Shown here: positions 26,054-33,590 of the stretch, piece after piece | How the letters are laid out: each line of letters begins with the position of its first letter | How positions within the stretch are numbered: the first letter of the stretch is position 1 | Assembly (NCBI RefSeq): GCF_023094165.1 | Contig: NZ_JALMDK010000015.1 | Location: 124,001-188,000, forward strand | DNA: 64,000 bases | Source of the DNA: Crossiella sp. S99.2 | Lineage (GTDB): Bacteria > Actinomycetota > Actinomycetes > Mycobacteriales > Pseudonocardiaceae | Direction of reading: 5' to 3' | The notes under the pieces: model-generated | What the model saw: only the letters and a program-made list of their open reading frames with translations | Database searches by the model: none | What the model was told of the DNA's origin: nothing | Translations under genes and position numbers: made by a program

Positions 26054-27031
26054 TCAGCCGACCACGTCGGTGCGTGAGCGGCGGACCAGCTCGGCCAGCT
26101 CGTTCATCACCTTGGCGAAGGACTGGTAGCTCATCGGGGCCGCGGCGAACCACGGCCCGACCTGATCGGCCTGCACCGCGGGGTGCAGCTTCCAGGTGCT
26201 GATCCCGGCCATCTGCGTCGGGGTCAGCGCCTGGGCCTCCCGGTTGTCCACCAGCACCAGGTCGGCCGGGAACTCCCGGACCTGCTCCCAGCTGACCTTC
26301 TGGAAGTAGTCCGCGCCGGACTTGGGCTCGTAGATGTCCAGGCCGAGCGAGCGGAAGTACTTGAGGTCGCCGGACTCCTGCGGGCGCACGATGTACAGGT
26401 CGTCCTTGGTCGCGCTGACCACCAGGATCTTCAGGCCCGGCTTGGCCTTGGCCGCATCCCGCAGGCCGGCCTCGGCCTTGTCGAACTCGGCCTTGGCCGC
26501 GGCCACCGGACCGCCCTTGACGTCCGCGCCGAGCGCTTCGGCCAGTGCGCTGAACCGGGACAGCACCTCGGGGATCGGCTTGCCGCCGATCTTGATCCCG
26601 GCGGTCGGCTTGACCTTGTCCTTGGCGGTGTCCGGCACGTACCAGAGCGTGTCGTCATACATCGTGGTGATGGTCAGCTCGGGCCGCAGCGAGGCGAACT
26701 TCTCCAGGTTGAACTCGCCGTAGGTGGAGCCCACCGACTGCACCGAGTTCAGGTCCACGTTGCCGATCTGCGGGTCGGTGCGGCCGTCGGCCAGCTTTTG
26801 CGGGCCGAACACGCCGGTGACCTTGACCCCGAAGTCCCACAGCGTGCCGGCGGCCGCGGACTGGGCCACGATCCGGGTCGGCTTGGCCGGCAGGCTGATC
26901 TTCTCGCCGCGGTCGTCGGTGAACTCCCACGAGCCGCCGCCGGCCGGGCCGGTGGCGCCGCAGGCGGCGAGCAGTCCGGCGGCGGCCAGCACGGCGCCCC
27001 CTCGGAGCAGGTGGCGGGTCCTTCCCAGCAT
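26054..27031 (-). CDS. Iron-siderophore ABC transporter substrate-binding lipoprotein
   Basis: A 325-residue class III periplasmic-type binding protein anchored as a lipoprotein (lipobox AGLLAAC, Cys about 24). It shows the FepB/FhuD-like pattern: KPTRIVAQSAAAGTLWDFGVKVTGVFG, LRPELTITTMYDD and a final WFAAAPMSYQSFAKVMNELAE helix. The ATG has a GAAAGGAAAG site. It is last in an operon behind two FecCD permeases; no ATPase gene is in this operon, so that subunit must come from elsewhere. Probably takes up a hydroxamate or catecholate ferric siderophore. Confidence 0.9.
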   Translation of the reverse strand: MLGRTRHLLRGGAVLAAAGLLAACGATGPAGGGSWEFTDDRGEKISLPAKPTRIVAQSAAAGTLWDFGVKVTGVFGPQKLADGRTDPQIGNVDLNSVQSVGSTYGEFNLEKFASLRPELTITTMYDDTLWYVPDTAKDKVKPTAGIKIGGKPIPEVLSRFSALAEALGADVKGGPVAAAKAEFDKAEAGLRDAAKAKPGLKILVVSATKDDLYIVRPQESGDLKYFRSLGLDIYEPKSGADYFQKVSWEQVREFPADLVLVDNREAQALTPTQMAGISTWKLHPAVQADQVGPWFAAAPMSYQSFAKVMNELAELVRRSRTDVVG

Positions 27032-27042
27032 GTTCTTTCCTT

Positions 27043-28059
27043 TCAGCCGGCGTTGGCGCGGTTGGCCCTGGCCAGCAGCCACAACAGGAACGGCGCCCCG
27101 ACCACCCCGGTCACCACGCCCACCGGCAGTTCGGCGGGCAGCAGGGTCCGGGCGATCAGGTCGCTGACGAGCAGGAGCAGGGCCCCGGCCAGCCCGGAGG
27201 CCAGCAGGGGCGGGGTCGCCGACCGGCACAGCCGCAGCGCGAGCTGCGGGGAGACCAGCGCGGCGAAGACGATCGGTCCGGCGGCCGCGGTGGCCACCGC
27301 GGCCAGGCCGACCGCGATCAGGCCGAGGGAGAGCCTGGCCCGCTGTACCGGGATGCCCAGCCCGGTGGCGGTGTCGTCGTTGAACTGCAACGCGTCCAGC
27401 CAGCGGCGCAGCAGCAGGGTGGGCGGCAGCAGCACCGCCACGGCCACCCCGATCCAGGCCACGTGGCCGAAATCGCGCGCGTTGAGCGTGCCGGTGAGCC
27501 ACACCATCGCGCCCTGGGCGTCGTAAACCCCCAGGCGCAGCAACAGATAGCTGGTCGCGCCGGTGCACACCGCCTGCACGCCGATGCCGACCAGCACGAT
27601 CCGGTAGCCGGTGGTGCCACGTTTCCAGGCCAGTGTGTACACGGCGAAGGCCGAGGCCAGCGAACCCAGCAACGCCAGCAGCGGCACACCGAGTCCACTG
27701 CCGAGGCCGAGCGCGGTGCCCGCGACCACGACCACATTCGCGCCGCCGGTGATGCCGATCAGATCGGGGCTGGCCAAGGGATTGCGGGTGAGCGACTGGA
27801 ACAGCGCGCCGGAGAGCCCGAAGGCCAGGCCGACCAGCAGTCCCACCAGCGCCCGTGGCAGCCGGAGTTCCTGCACCACCAGCAGGGTCGAGTAGTCGCC
27901 GACGCCGCCGAGGGCGGCCACCACCTCGTTCAGGCCCAACTGGAACTCGCCGACGGCGAGGCTGACGCAGAACATCAGCAGGGTCAACGCGCCCAGCAGT
28001 GCCGAGATCACGCTGACGCGGACCCGGTTGCCCAGCTTCACGGTGGTCGTCACGATCAC
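27043..28059 (-). CDS. FecCD-family siderophore permease (second subunit)
   Basis: A 338-residue integral membrane protein with about nine to ten helices and family hallmarks ELRLPRALVGLLVGLAFGLSGALFQSLTRNPLASPDLIGITGGAN and GPIVFAALVSPQLALRL. Its GTG start overlaps the stop of the preceding permease by 4 bp. The two permeases would form a heterodimeric channel for the adjacent binding protein. Confidence 0.93.
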   Translation of the reverse strand: MIVTTTVKLGNRVRVSVISALLGALTLLMFCVSLAVGEFQLGLNEVVAALGGVGDYSTLLVVQELRLPRALVGLLVGLAFGLSGALFQSLTRNPLASPDLIGITGGANVVVVAGTALGLGSGLGVPLLALLGSLASAFAVYTLAWKRGTTGYRIVLVGIGVQAVCTGATSYLLLRLGVYDAQGAMVWLTGTLNARDFGHVAWIGVAVAVLLPPTLLLRRWLDALQFNDDTATGLGIPVQRARLSLGLIAVGLAAVATAAAGPIVFAALVSPQLALRLCRSATPPLLASGLAGALLLLVSDLIARTLLPAELPVGVVTGVVGAPFLLWLLARANRANAG

Positions 28060-29102
28060 AGCTCCGGGAGGCGCTGGCGGCGGACCAGCGCGATGAAGAA
28101 GGGCGCGCCGAGGCAGGCCACGATGATCCCGACCTGGAGTTCCTCCGGCCGGGCCAGCACCCGGCCGAGGATGTCCGCGGCCAGCAACAGGATCGGCGCC
28201 AGCACGGCCGAGTAGACCAGCACCCAGCGGTGGTCCGGCCCGGTGAGCTGCCGGGCCATGTGCGGCACCACCAGGCCGAGGAAGACCATCGGTCCGCAGG
28301 CGGCCGCGGCCGCGCCGGCCAGCAGAGTGATCGCGATGATCGAGATCACCCGGATCCGCCCGACGTGGTGCCCCAGCGCCTTGGCCACATCCTCACCCAG
28401 CGCCAGGCTGTTCAGCGCCGGGCTGACCGCGAACGCCAGCACCGCGCCGACGAGCAGGAACGGCAGCAGCTGGGCGAGCACCTTGGGGTCCTGGCCGTTG
28501 ATCGCGCCGACCGCCCAGAACCGGTACCGGTTGAGCGTGGCCGCGTCCAGCAGCAGCACCGCGGAGACCATCGAGTTGAGCATCGCCGAGACCGCCGCCC
28601 CGGCCAGCGCGAGTTTGGCGGGACGCGCGCCGTCCCGGCCGAGGCTGCCCAGGCCGAAGACCACCACGGTGGCCAGCAGTGCCCCGGCGAAGGCGAACCA
28701 CACGTAGCCGTAGAACGAGCCGAGCCCGCCCAGCAGCGCGGACAGCGTCACACCGAAGGCCGCGCCCGAGGTGACCCCGAGGATGCCCGGATCGGCCAGC
28801 GCGTTGCGGGTCACGCCCTGCATCAGCGCGCCGGCCAGGCCCAGGGCCGCGCCGACCGCCAGGCCGAAGCCGGTGCGCGGCATCCGCAGGCCCTGCACGA
28901 TGGCGCTGGAATCCGGGTCGTCCGGCCGGAACACCGCGCGGAAGACCTCGCCGAAACCCAGGTCGGTGCTGCCGACCATGATGGACAGCACGGACATCAG
29001 CAGCAGCACACCGAGGGCGAGGAGCAAGCCGAGTGGGCGCGACAGACCGACCCGTGCCGACCGCTTGGTCGTCACCGGTTGCCGCTTATCGACCGTGGTC
29101 AC
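28056..29102 (-). CDS. FecCD-family siderophore permease (first subunit)
   Basis: A 348-residue integral membrane protein, first gene of the uptake operon. Motifs include LRMPRTGFGLAVGAALGLAGALMQGVTRNALADPGILGVTSGAA and GPMVFLGLVVPHMARQLTGPDHR. I chose the GTG at 29102; a second in-frame GTG at 29072 is possible and neither has a strong ribosome site. An iron box begins 5 bp upstream of this start, so the operon is probably repressed by an iron-bound DtxR-type protein. Confidence 0.9.
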   Translation of the reverse strand: MTTVDKRQPVTTKRSARVGLSRPLGLLLALGVLLLMSVLSIMVGSTDLGFGEVFRAVFRPDDPDSSAIVQGLRMPRTGFGLAVGAALGLAGALMQGVTRNALADPGILGVTSGAAFGVTLSALLGGLGSFYGYVWFAFAGALLATVVVFGLGSLGRDGARPAKLALAGAAVSAMLNSMVSAVLLLDAATLNRYRFWAVGAINGQDPKVLAQLLPFLLVGAVLAFAVSPALNSLALGEDVAKALGHHVGRIRVISIIAITLLAGAAAAACGPMVFLGLVVPHMARQLTGPDHRWVLVYSAVLAPILLLAADILGRVLARPEELQVGIIVACLGAPFFIALVRRQRLPEL

Positions 29103-29106
29103 GCGG

Positions 29107-29125
29107 TGAGGATAGCCATGCCTAA
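29107..29125 (-). promoter_or_regulatory. Iron box upstream of the siderophore uptake operon
   Basis: TGAGGATAGCCATGCCTAA matches 13 of 19 positions of the DtxR/IdeR consensus, with conserved outer arms AGG and CCTAA. It lies between the divergent permease and RNHCP genes and includes the RNHCP start codon. With the start only 5 bp away, the transporter transcript would be nearly leaderless if transcription begins inside the box. Confidence 0.6.
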
Positions 29126-29462
29126 GTACGAGGACGCGACCGATTCCGGCGCGGGGGCCGCCCGGTTCACCCGGCGGATCGAGGACTTCACCTGCGGTCA
29201 CTGCGAGCGCACCGTGCGTGGCAACGGTTACACCAACCACTGCCCGCATTGCCTGTGGTCCCGGCACGTGGACGTCAACCCCGGCGACCGGGCCGCGACC
29301 TGCGGCGGACTGATGCCGCCGGTGGCCGCGGGCATCCACAAGGACGCCTACTTCGTGGTGCAGCGCTGCGAGAAGTGCGGCCACCAGCGGCGGAACAAGA
29401 CCGCGCCCCGGGACAGCAGGGAGACGATCCTCACGTACTTCGGCCGCCCTATCCCGGGCTGA
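29118..29462 (+). CDS. RNHCP domain (zinc-ribbon-like) protein
   Basis: A 114-residue protein with the RNHCP-domain pattern FTCGHCERTV, NHCPHCLWSRHVD, AATCGGLM and QRCEKCGHQRRNK. Paired Cys/His residues indicate zinc binding. Function is unknown in the family. It diverges from the siderophore permease operon, and its ATG falls inside the iron box, so it may be controlled by the same repressor. Its 3' end overlaps the FUSC gene tail-to-tail by 14 bp. Confidence 0.85.
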   Translation: MPKYEDATDSGAGAARFTRRIEDFTCGHCERTVRGNGYTNHCPHCLWSRHVDVNPGDRAATCGGLMPPVAAGIHKDAYFVVQRCEKCGHQRRNKTAPRDSRETILTYFGRPIPG

Positions 29463-31299
29463 GCATCGAGGTCGCCCGGCGCAGTCCCACCACATCGGCG
29501 GCCAGGCTGTCGATCAGCAGCCGCTGCTCCTCGGTGCGCGGCTCCGGCGGTTCGGCCACCTGCTCGGTCTCGCCGAGCGCGCGCACCAGCCAGTCCAGGG
29601 TGTCCTTGGTCAGCGCCTGGTCGCCGCCGTGCATGAGCAGTCCGGCGGTGCCGCTGCGCAGTCCGCGCAACGCGTCGTCGGCCTGGGCCAGCGCGGTCCG
29701 GTTGACCTCGGTGTCGTCCCGGCCCTTGAGCTGACCGCCGAGCAACTCGTGCAGCTGCGCGGCACTGCGGCGCTGGTCCCGGATCAGCGAGCGCACATCG
29801 ATCTCGGCCCAGGACTGCCCGAGCCGCTCGGTGATCGCGGCCAGTCCGGCCCTGGCGCCCTCGGTGGCCCGGCGCAGCCGCTCCAACGGGGACGGGGCGC
29901 GCATGCCCGGCACCACGGCGAAGCCGAACAGCAGCCCGATACCCACCGCGAGCACGATCAGCAGCACGTACTCGACCAGCACCGGCCCGGGGTCCAGGTG
30001 CCGGGTGGTGGCGTTCATGCCGACCAGCATCAGCACCATGCAGCCGTTGAAGATGATCGGATAGCGCTGCTGGAAGCCGAACCCGATCATCATCGCGACC
30101 AGCCCGATCGGCATCAGCGCGGCCTGCGGCAGCACCCACAGCACCGCGACCAGCGCGAGCGCGCCGAGCAGGGTGCCTGCCGCGCGCTGCCAGGCCTTGA
30201 GCGCGCTGGCCCGCCAGTCCGGCTGCATGATCATGAACACTGCCATCAGGAAGGACGGCATCAGCGGATCGCCGGGTCGCTGGGCGGCGATGAGCAGGGC
30301 CAGCAGCACGCCGATGGCGCAGCGCAGGGCGTGCCGGAACTGGGCGGACTGCCAGGAGATCGCCTCGATCAGCCGCTCACCCGGATACTCCGCGCCCAGC
30401 CGGGAGGTGGTCGGCCGCCGGTCCCGATCGGTCAGCGCGGTCCGCACCCGGTCCAGGCCGTCCCACAGCGTGACCACCATCGCCGAGGTCTCCCCTGGCA
30501 GCTCGGCCGGGGTGGCCGGCCGCTGCGGCGCGGGCGGCTCGCCGCCGTCGACCACCGCCGCGGCCAGGGCGGCGGCCTCGGCCTTGGCCGCGTCCAGCAC
30601 CGCGCGCAGCTGCCCGGCCAGTGCCTCGTCGAGCTGGTGCACTCGGTCAGCGAGCAGGAAGAGCTTGGTGCGGTAACGCAGTCCGCCGTCGAGCACCTGA
30701 CCCAGCCACTGGCGCTGCCGATCCCCGCGCCAGGCCCGGATCGCCGCGTCCGGCCCGCGCACATCGGTGGCGGTGAGCATCCCGGCCACCGCCGCCCTGG
30801 TCGGCTTGTCCGGATCCCGCAGCCCGAGCAGCAGCCGGAACACGATCACCACGCCGACGCCGAGCGCGGGCGCGAACACCACCTGCCAGACGCCCGCGGT
30901 CCCGGTGGTCTGGAAGGCGTACCCGAACAGCGCGCCCATGCCCAGCCCGAGCCCGACGGTGATGAACCGCGGTCCGAAGGTGGGCAGCAAGGCCACCGCG
31001 AACACGATCACGGTCAGCACCGCGATGGCCGCGGGCGCCGACACCTCGGCCAGCAACCGCGGCCCGGCCACCACCAGCACCATGGCCGGGGCGAACACCG
31101 CGAGCAGCTTCAGATCCGGCCACAGCGCGCCGCCGAAGGCCGCGATCAGGCAGAACATCGCGGACAACGCGCCGAGTACCGCGGCGGGACCGAGTCCGGC
31201 CAGGAAACCGAGCCCGGCCACCCCGCCGATGACCACGATCATCATGACCGGCAGCATCAGGGCGGAGGGGCCCCCGGACCGGGGCGCGCTGGTACTCAC
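29449..31299 (-). CDS. FUSC-family membrane exporter-like protein
   Basis: A 616-residue membrane protein with two sets of about five transmembrane helices (residues 12-160 and 325-475) separated by a soluble region, and a soluble C-terminal domain. This is the layout of FUSC/YccS/AaeB aromatic acid exporters (FQQRYPIIFNGCMVLMLVGMNATT is in the second set). It begins with GTG 24 bp after the EccC-like gene on the same strand, so it seems to be the third gene of that operon. Substrate is unknown. Confidence 0.8.
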   Translation of the reverse strand: MSTSAPRSGGPSALMLPVMMIVVIGGVAGLGFLAGLGPAAVLGALSAMFCLIAAFGGALWPDLKLLAVFAPAMVLVVAGPRLLAEVSAPAAIAVLTVIVFAVALLPTFGPRFITVGLGLGMGALFGYAFQTTGTAGVWQVVFAPALGVGVVIVFRLLLGLRDPDKPTRAAVAGMLTATDVRGPDAAIRAWRGDRQRQWLGQVLDGGLRYRTKLFLLADRVHQLDEALAGQLRAVLDAAKAEAAALAAAVVDGGEPPAPQRPATPAELPGETSAMVVTLWDGLDRVRTALTDRDRRPTTSRLGAEYPGERLIEAISWQSAQFRHALRCAIGVLLALLIAAQRPGDPLMPSFLMAVFMIMQPDWRASALKAWQRAAGTLLGALALVAVLWVLPQAALMPIGLVAMMIGFGFQQRYPIIFNGCMVLMLVGMNATTRHLDPGPVLVEYVLLIVLAVGIGLLFGFAVVPGMRAPSPLERLRRATEGARAGLAAITERLGQSWAEIDVRSLIRDQRRSAAQLHELLGGQLKGRDDTEVNRTALAQADDALRGLRSGTAGLLMHGGDQALTKDTLDWLVRALGETEQVAEPPEPRTEEQRLLIDSLAADVVGLRRATSMLSPG

Positions 31300-31323
31300 G
31301 GCCCGATCATGCCGGACCGCCGA

Positions 31324-33582
31324 TCACTCCTCGGGGACCCATCCCACCTGCACCAGCTGCGTCGGCCGGTTGTCCCGGTAGAGCTGGGCGCAACCCGGCG
31401 GCAGCGTGTACGGGTTCAGGCCGGTGATCACGTCCGGGGTCTCCGGGTTGCCGTTGAGCAGCAACACCATCGTCTCGCCGTAGTTCACCGCGGTCAGCAG
31501 CGGATCGGTGCGGCTCAGGTAGCGCCCGGCGATGATCAGGTGCAGCCCGATGTTCCCGGCGTGCGGCACCAGGTCGGCCAGCACGTCCAGCACCTCGGTG
31601 CGCTGGATGATCTCGTAGTCGTCGATCACCAGGTACAGGTCGGGCCCGCTGCCGCGGCCCTCGTCGCGCCGCTTGACCAGGGAGTCCCGGATCTCGCCGA
31701 TCGGCACAGCCATCTTGCCGGTCTGGGTCAGGTAGGTGAGCAGTGAGTCGCCCTCCACCGCGCCGAGCCAGTTCCGCCGCGGGTCGATCCCGGCGACCAG
31801 GGCCTTGTCCGGGGTGAGCGAGGCGGTGAGGTGGTGCAGCAGCGCGCGCAGCACGTTCGTGCGCCCGCTCTCGTAGTCGCCGAAGCACAGCAGGTGCTGC
31901 TTCGCGCCGAACCCGAAGCCCTGGAGTTCGCCCTCCAGCACCCCCAGCGGCCACCGCTCGTCCGCAGGCAGCTCGCCGATCGGCAGCATCCTGGGCAACG
32001 GCCGCAACTGCTTCGGCCGGTCCCCGGTCCACGCCTTGTCGATGGCCGCCACCGGCTGCGCGTCGTCCTGGAACACCGGCAGCGCGGCCAGGTACGGCTC
32101 GGCCTGACCGGTCAGCCCGTGCCCGCGGCCGGTGATCCGCTTGGCCAGCACCGGATCCACCGCCGAGTAGTGCGGTGCGGACAGTCGCAGTTCCAGCCGG
32201 GTGCTGAAGGCGTCGGCCAGCGCGCCGTCCAGTTCGACCCAGCGGTGGATGCCCAGCAGCACGTGCACGTTCACCCCGGGACCGCGGCAGATCAGGTCCC
32301 ACACCGCGTCGTGCACATTCGTGGTGCGGCGCAGGCCGTACCAGCCGTGCACGATGACCACCACCGCGGCCGGTTCCTTCTCCGCGGTCCCGTTGCGCCG
32401 GGCCAGTTCCCGCCGGTCCACCAGTGCGGCGAGGTCGGTGGCGGTGTGCCACAGCAGGGAGAAGTCCTGGTACCCGGCGGCCACCCTGGTGTGCGGCAGT
32501 TCGCGCAGCCCCAGCAGCGACTCCCCGGCGAAGTCCAGCAGGTAGAGCTGGAGGTGCGGCGGGGTGTTGGCCAGCGCCAGGCCGAGCGCGGCGTTGTGCA
32601 GCACCTCCTCCACCCCGGCGGACGGATCGCCGACGACCAGCGCGTGACCGTCCCCTGTGGACAGATCCAGCCGGAACGGCACTCGCCGCCGCTCGCCGCG
32701 CCGGTCCACCAGGCCGACCACCGGCGCCAGCCGCGGCTCACCGGGGGAGTGCAGGCCCAGTTCTTCGCTGGTGGCCAGTGGCGGCAGCATGGTGTCCAGC
32801 GCCATCCGCTCGGCCAGCGGTGGCAGCAGCAGCGGCTCCGGGATCGCGCCACCAAAGGGCAATCCGGCCAGGCCCTCGGTCACGTCAACCGCTGGAAGTG
32901 GCTGGCAGACAACGGGATCCTGTCCCGAGGGCCACAGCACCAGATCACTGTCCCGGACGTTCAGCTCGAAGCCGAAGTACTTGGCCAGCCCACTCGGCAG
33001 GTCGGTGACCTGGTCCGCGGTCGCGACCAGGTGCACGCCCCGGTCCTGCCAGCCCGGCGCCTCGTCCTTGATCAGCTCGATCAGCCCCGGCGCCAGCCGG
33101 TCCAGCTTCAGCAGCCGGTTGACCACCACGACCAGCGTGGTCATCGGGTCCAGCGCGGGATCGTAGTGCCGGGCCCGCTCGTAGTCGTGCTGGGTGCGCA
33201 TCGTGCGCTGCCGCAACAACTCCGCCCGCCTGTCGCTCTCCGCGCGCAACGCGGTCAGCACGTGCGCGGCCGCGTCCGGACCGGTGAGCAGGTGCGCGAG
33301 CTGCGGCACGGTTTCGAACCCGGCGAAGACCGCGCCGTCGCCCGCGTCCAGCAGGAACAGGTTCAGGGTGTCCGGCGAGTGCGTGCCGACCAGTCCCAGC
33401 AGCAGCGCGCGCAGCGCCTCGCCCCTGGCCGCCTCGCTCAGTCCGGTGATCAGCCCGTGCGCGCCGATCCCGCCCAGTGAACGGGGTTTCAGGTCCACCG
33501 CCACCGGCTGACCCTCCACAGTGGACCCCGCCGGCACCCGCAACCGCTGTCCCACCGGCACCACCGGCCAGGTCTCCGCCAC
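31324..33582 (-). CDS. EccC-like type VII secretion protein with decayed ATPase motifs (copy 2)
   Basis: A 752-residue soluble protein with three FtsK/EccC-like domains but no membrane stalk. The opening LRVPAGSTVEGQPVAVDLKP, GGIGAHGLITG and THSPDTLNLFLLD follow EccC domain 1, yet its P-loop is GLSEAARGEAL and the Walker B DE pair is replaced by VNRLLK. Domain 2 has GDPSAGVEEVL in place of a P-loop; domain 3 has GDYESGRTN with Arg for Lys but keeps IDDYEI. ATP hydrolysis is therefore doubtful. The GTG start at 33582 has a GGGGGAG site 8 bp after the paralogue upstream. Carries one GTCCACAGTGGAC-like palindrome. Confidence 0.8.
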   Translation of the reverse strand: MAETWPVVPVGQRLRVPAGSTVEGQPVAVDLKPRSLGGIGAHGLITGLSEAARGEALRALLLGLVGTHSPDTLNLFLLDAGDGAVFAGFETVPQLAHLLTGPDAAAHVLTALRAESDRRAELLRQRTMRTQHDYERARHYDPALDPMTTLVVVVNRLLKLDRLAPGLIELIKDEAPGWQDRGVHLVATADQVTDLPSGLAKYFGFELNVRDSDLVLWPSGQDPVVCQPLPAVDVTEGLAGLPFGGAIPEPLLLPPLAERMALDTMLPPLATSEELGLHSPGEPRLAPVVGLVDRRGERRRVPFRLDLSTGDGHALVVGDPSAGVEEVLHNAALGLALANTPPHLQLYLLDFAGESLLGLRELPHTRVAAGYQDFSLLWHTATDLAALVDRRELARRNGTAEKEPAAVVVIVHGWYGLRRTTNVHDAVWDLICRGPGVNVHVLLGIHRWVELDGALADAFSTRLELRLSAPHYSAVDPVLAKRITGRGHGLTGQAEPYLAALPVFQDDAQPVAAIDKAWTGDRPKQLRPLPRMLPIGELPADERWPLGVLEGELQGFGFGAKQHLLCFGDYESGRTNVLRALLHHLTASLTPDKALVAGIDPRRNWLGAVEGDSLLTYLTQTGKMAVPIGEIRDSLVKRRDEGRGSGPDLYLVIDDYEIIQRTEVLDVLADLVPHAGNIGLHLIIAGRYLSRTDPLLTAVNYGETMVLLLNGNPETPDVITGLNPYTLPPGCAQLYRDNRPTQLVQVGWVPEE
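33525..33536. repeat. TCCACAGTGGAC palindrome, copy 2
   Basis: Inside the EccC-like copy 2 gene, encoding Ser-Thr-Val-Glu on the minus strand. The flanking first base differs from the other copies (C for G). Confidence 0.6.
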
Positions 33583-33590
33583 AGCTCCCC

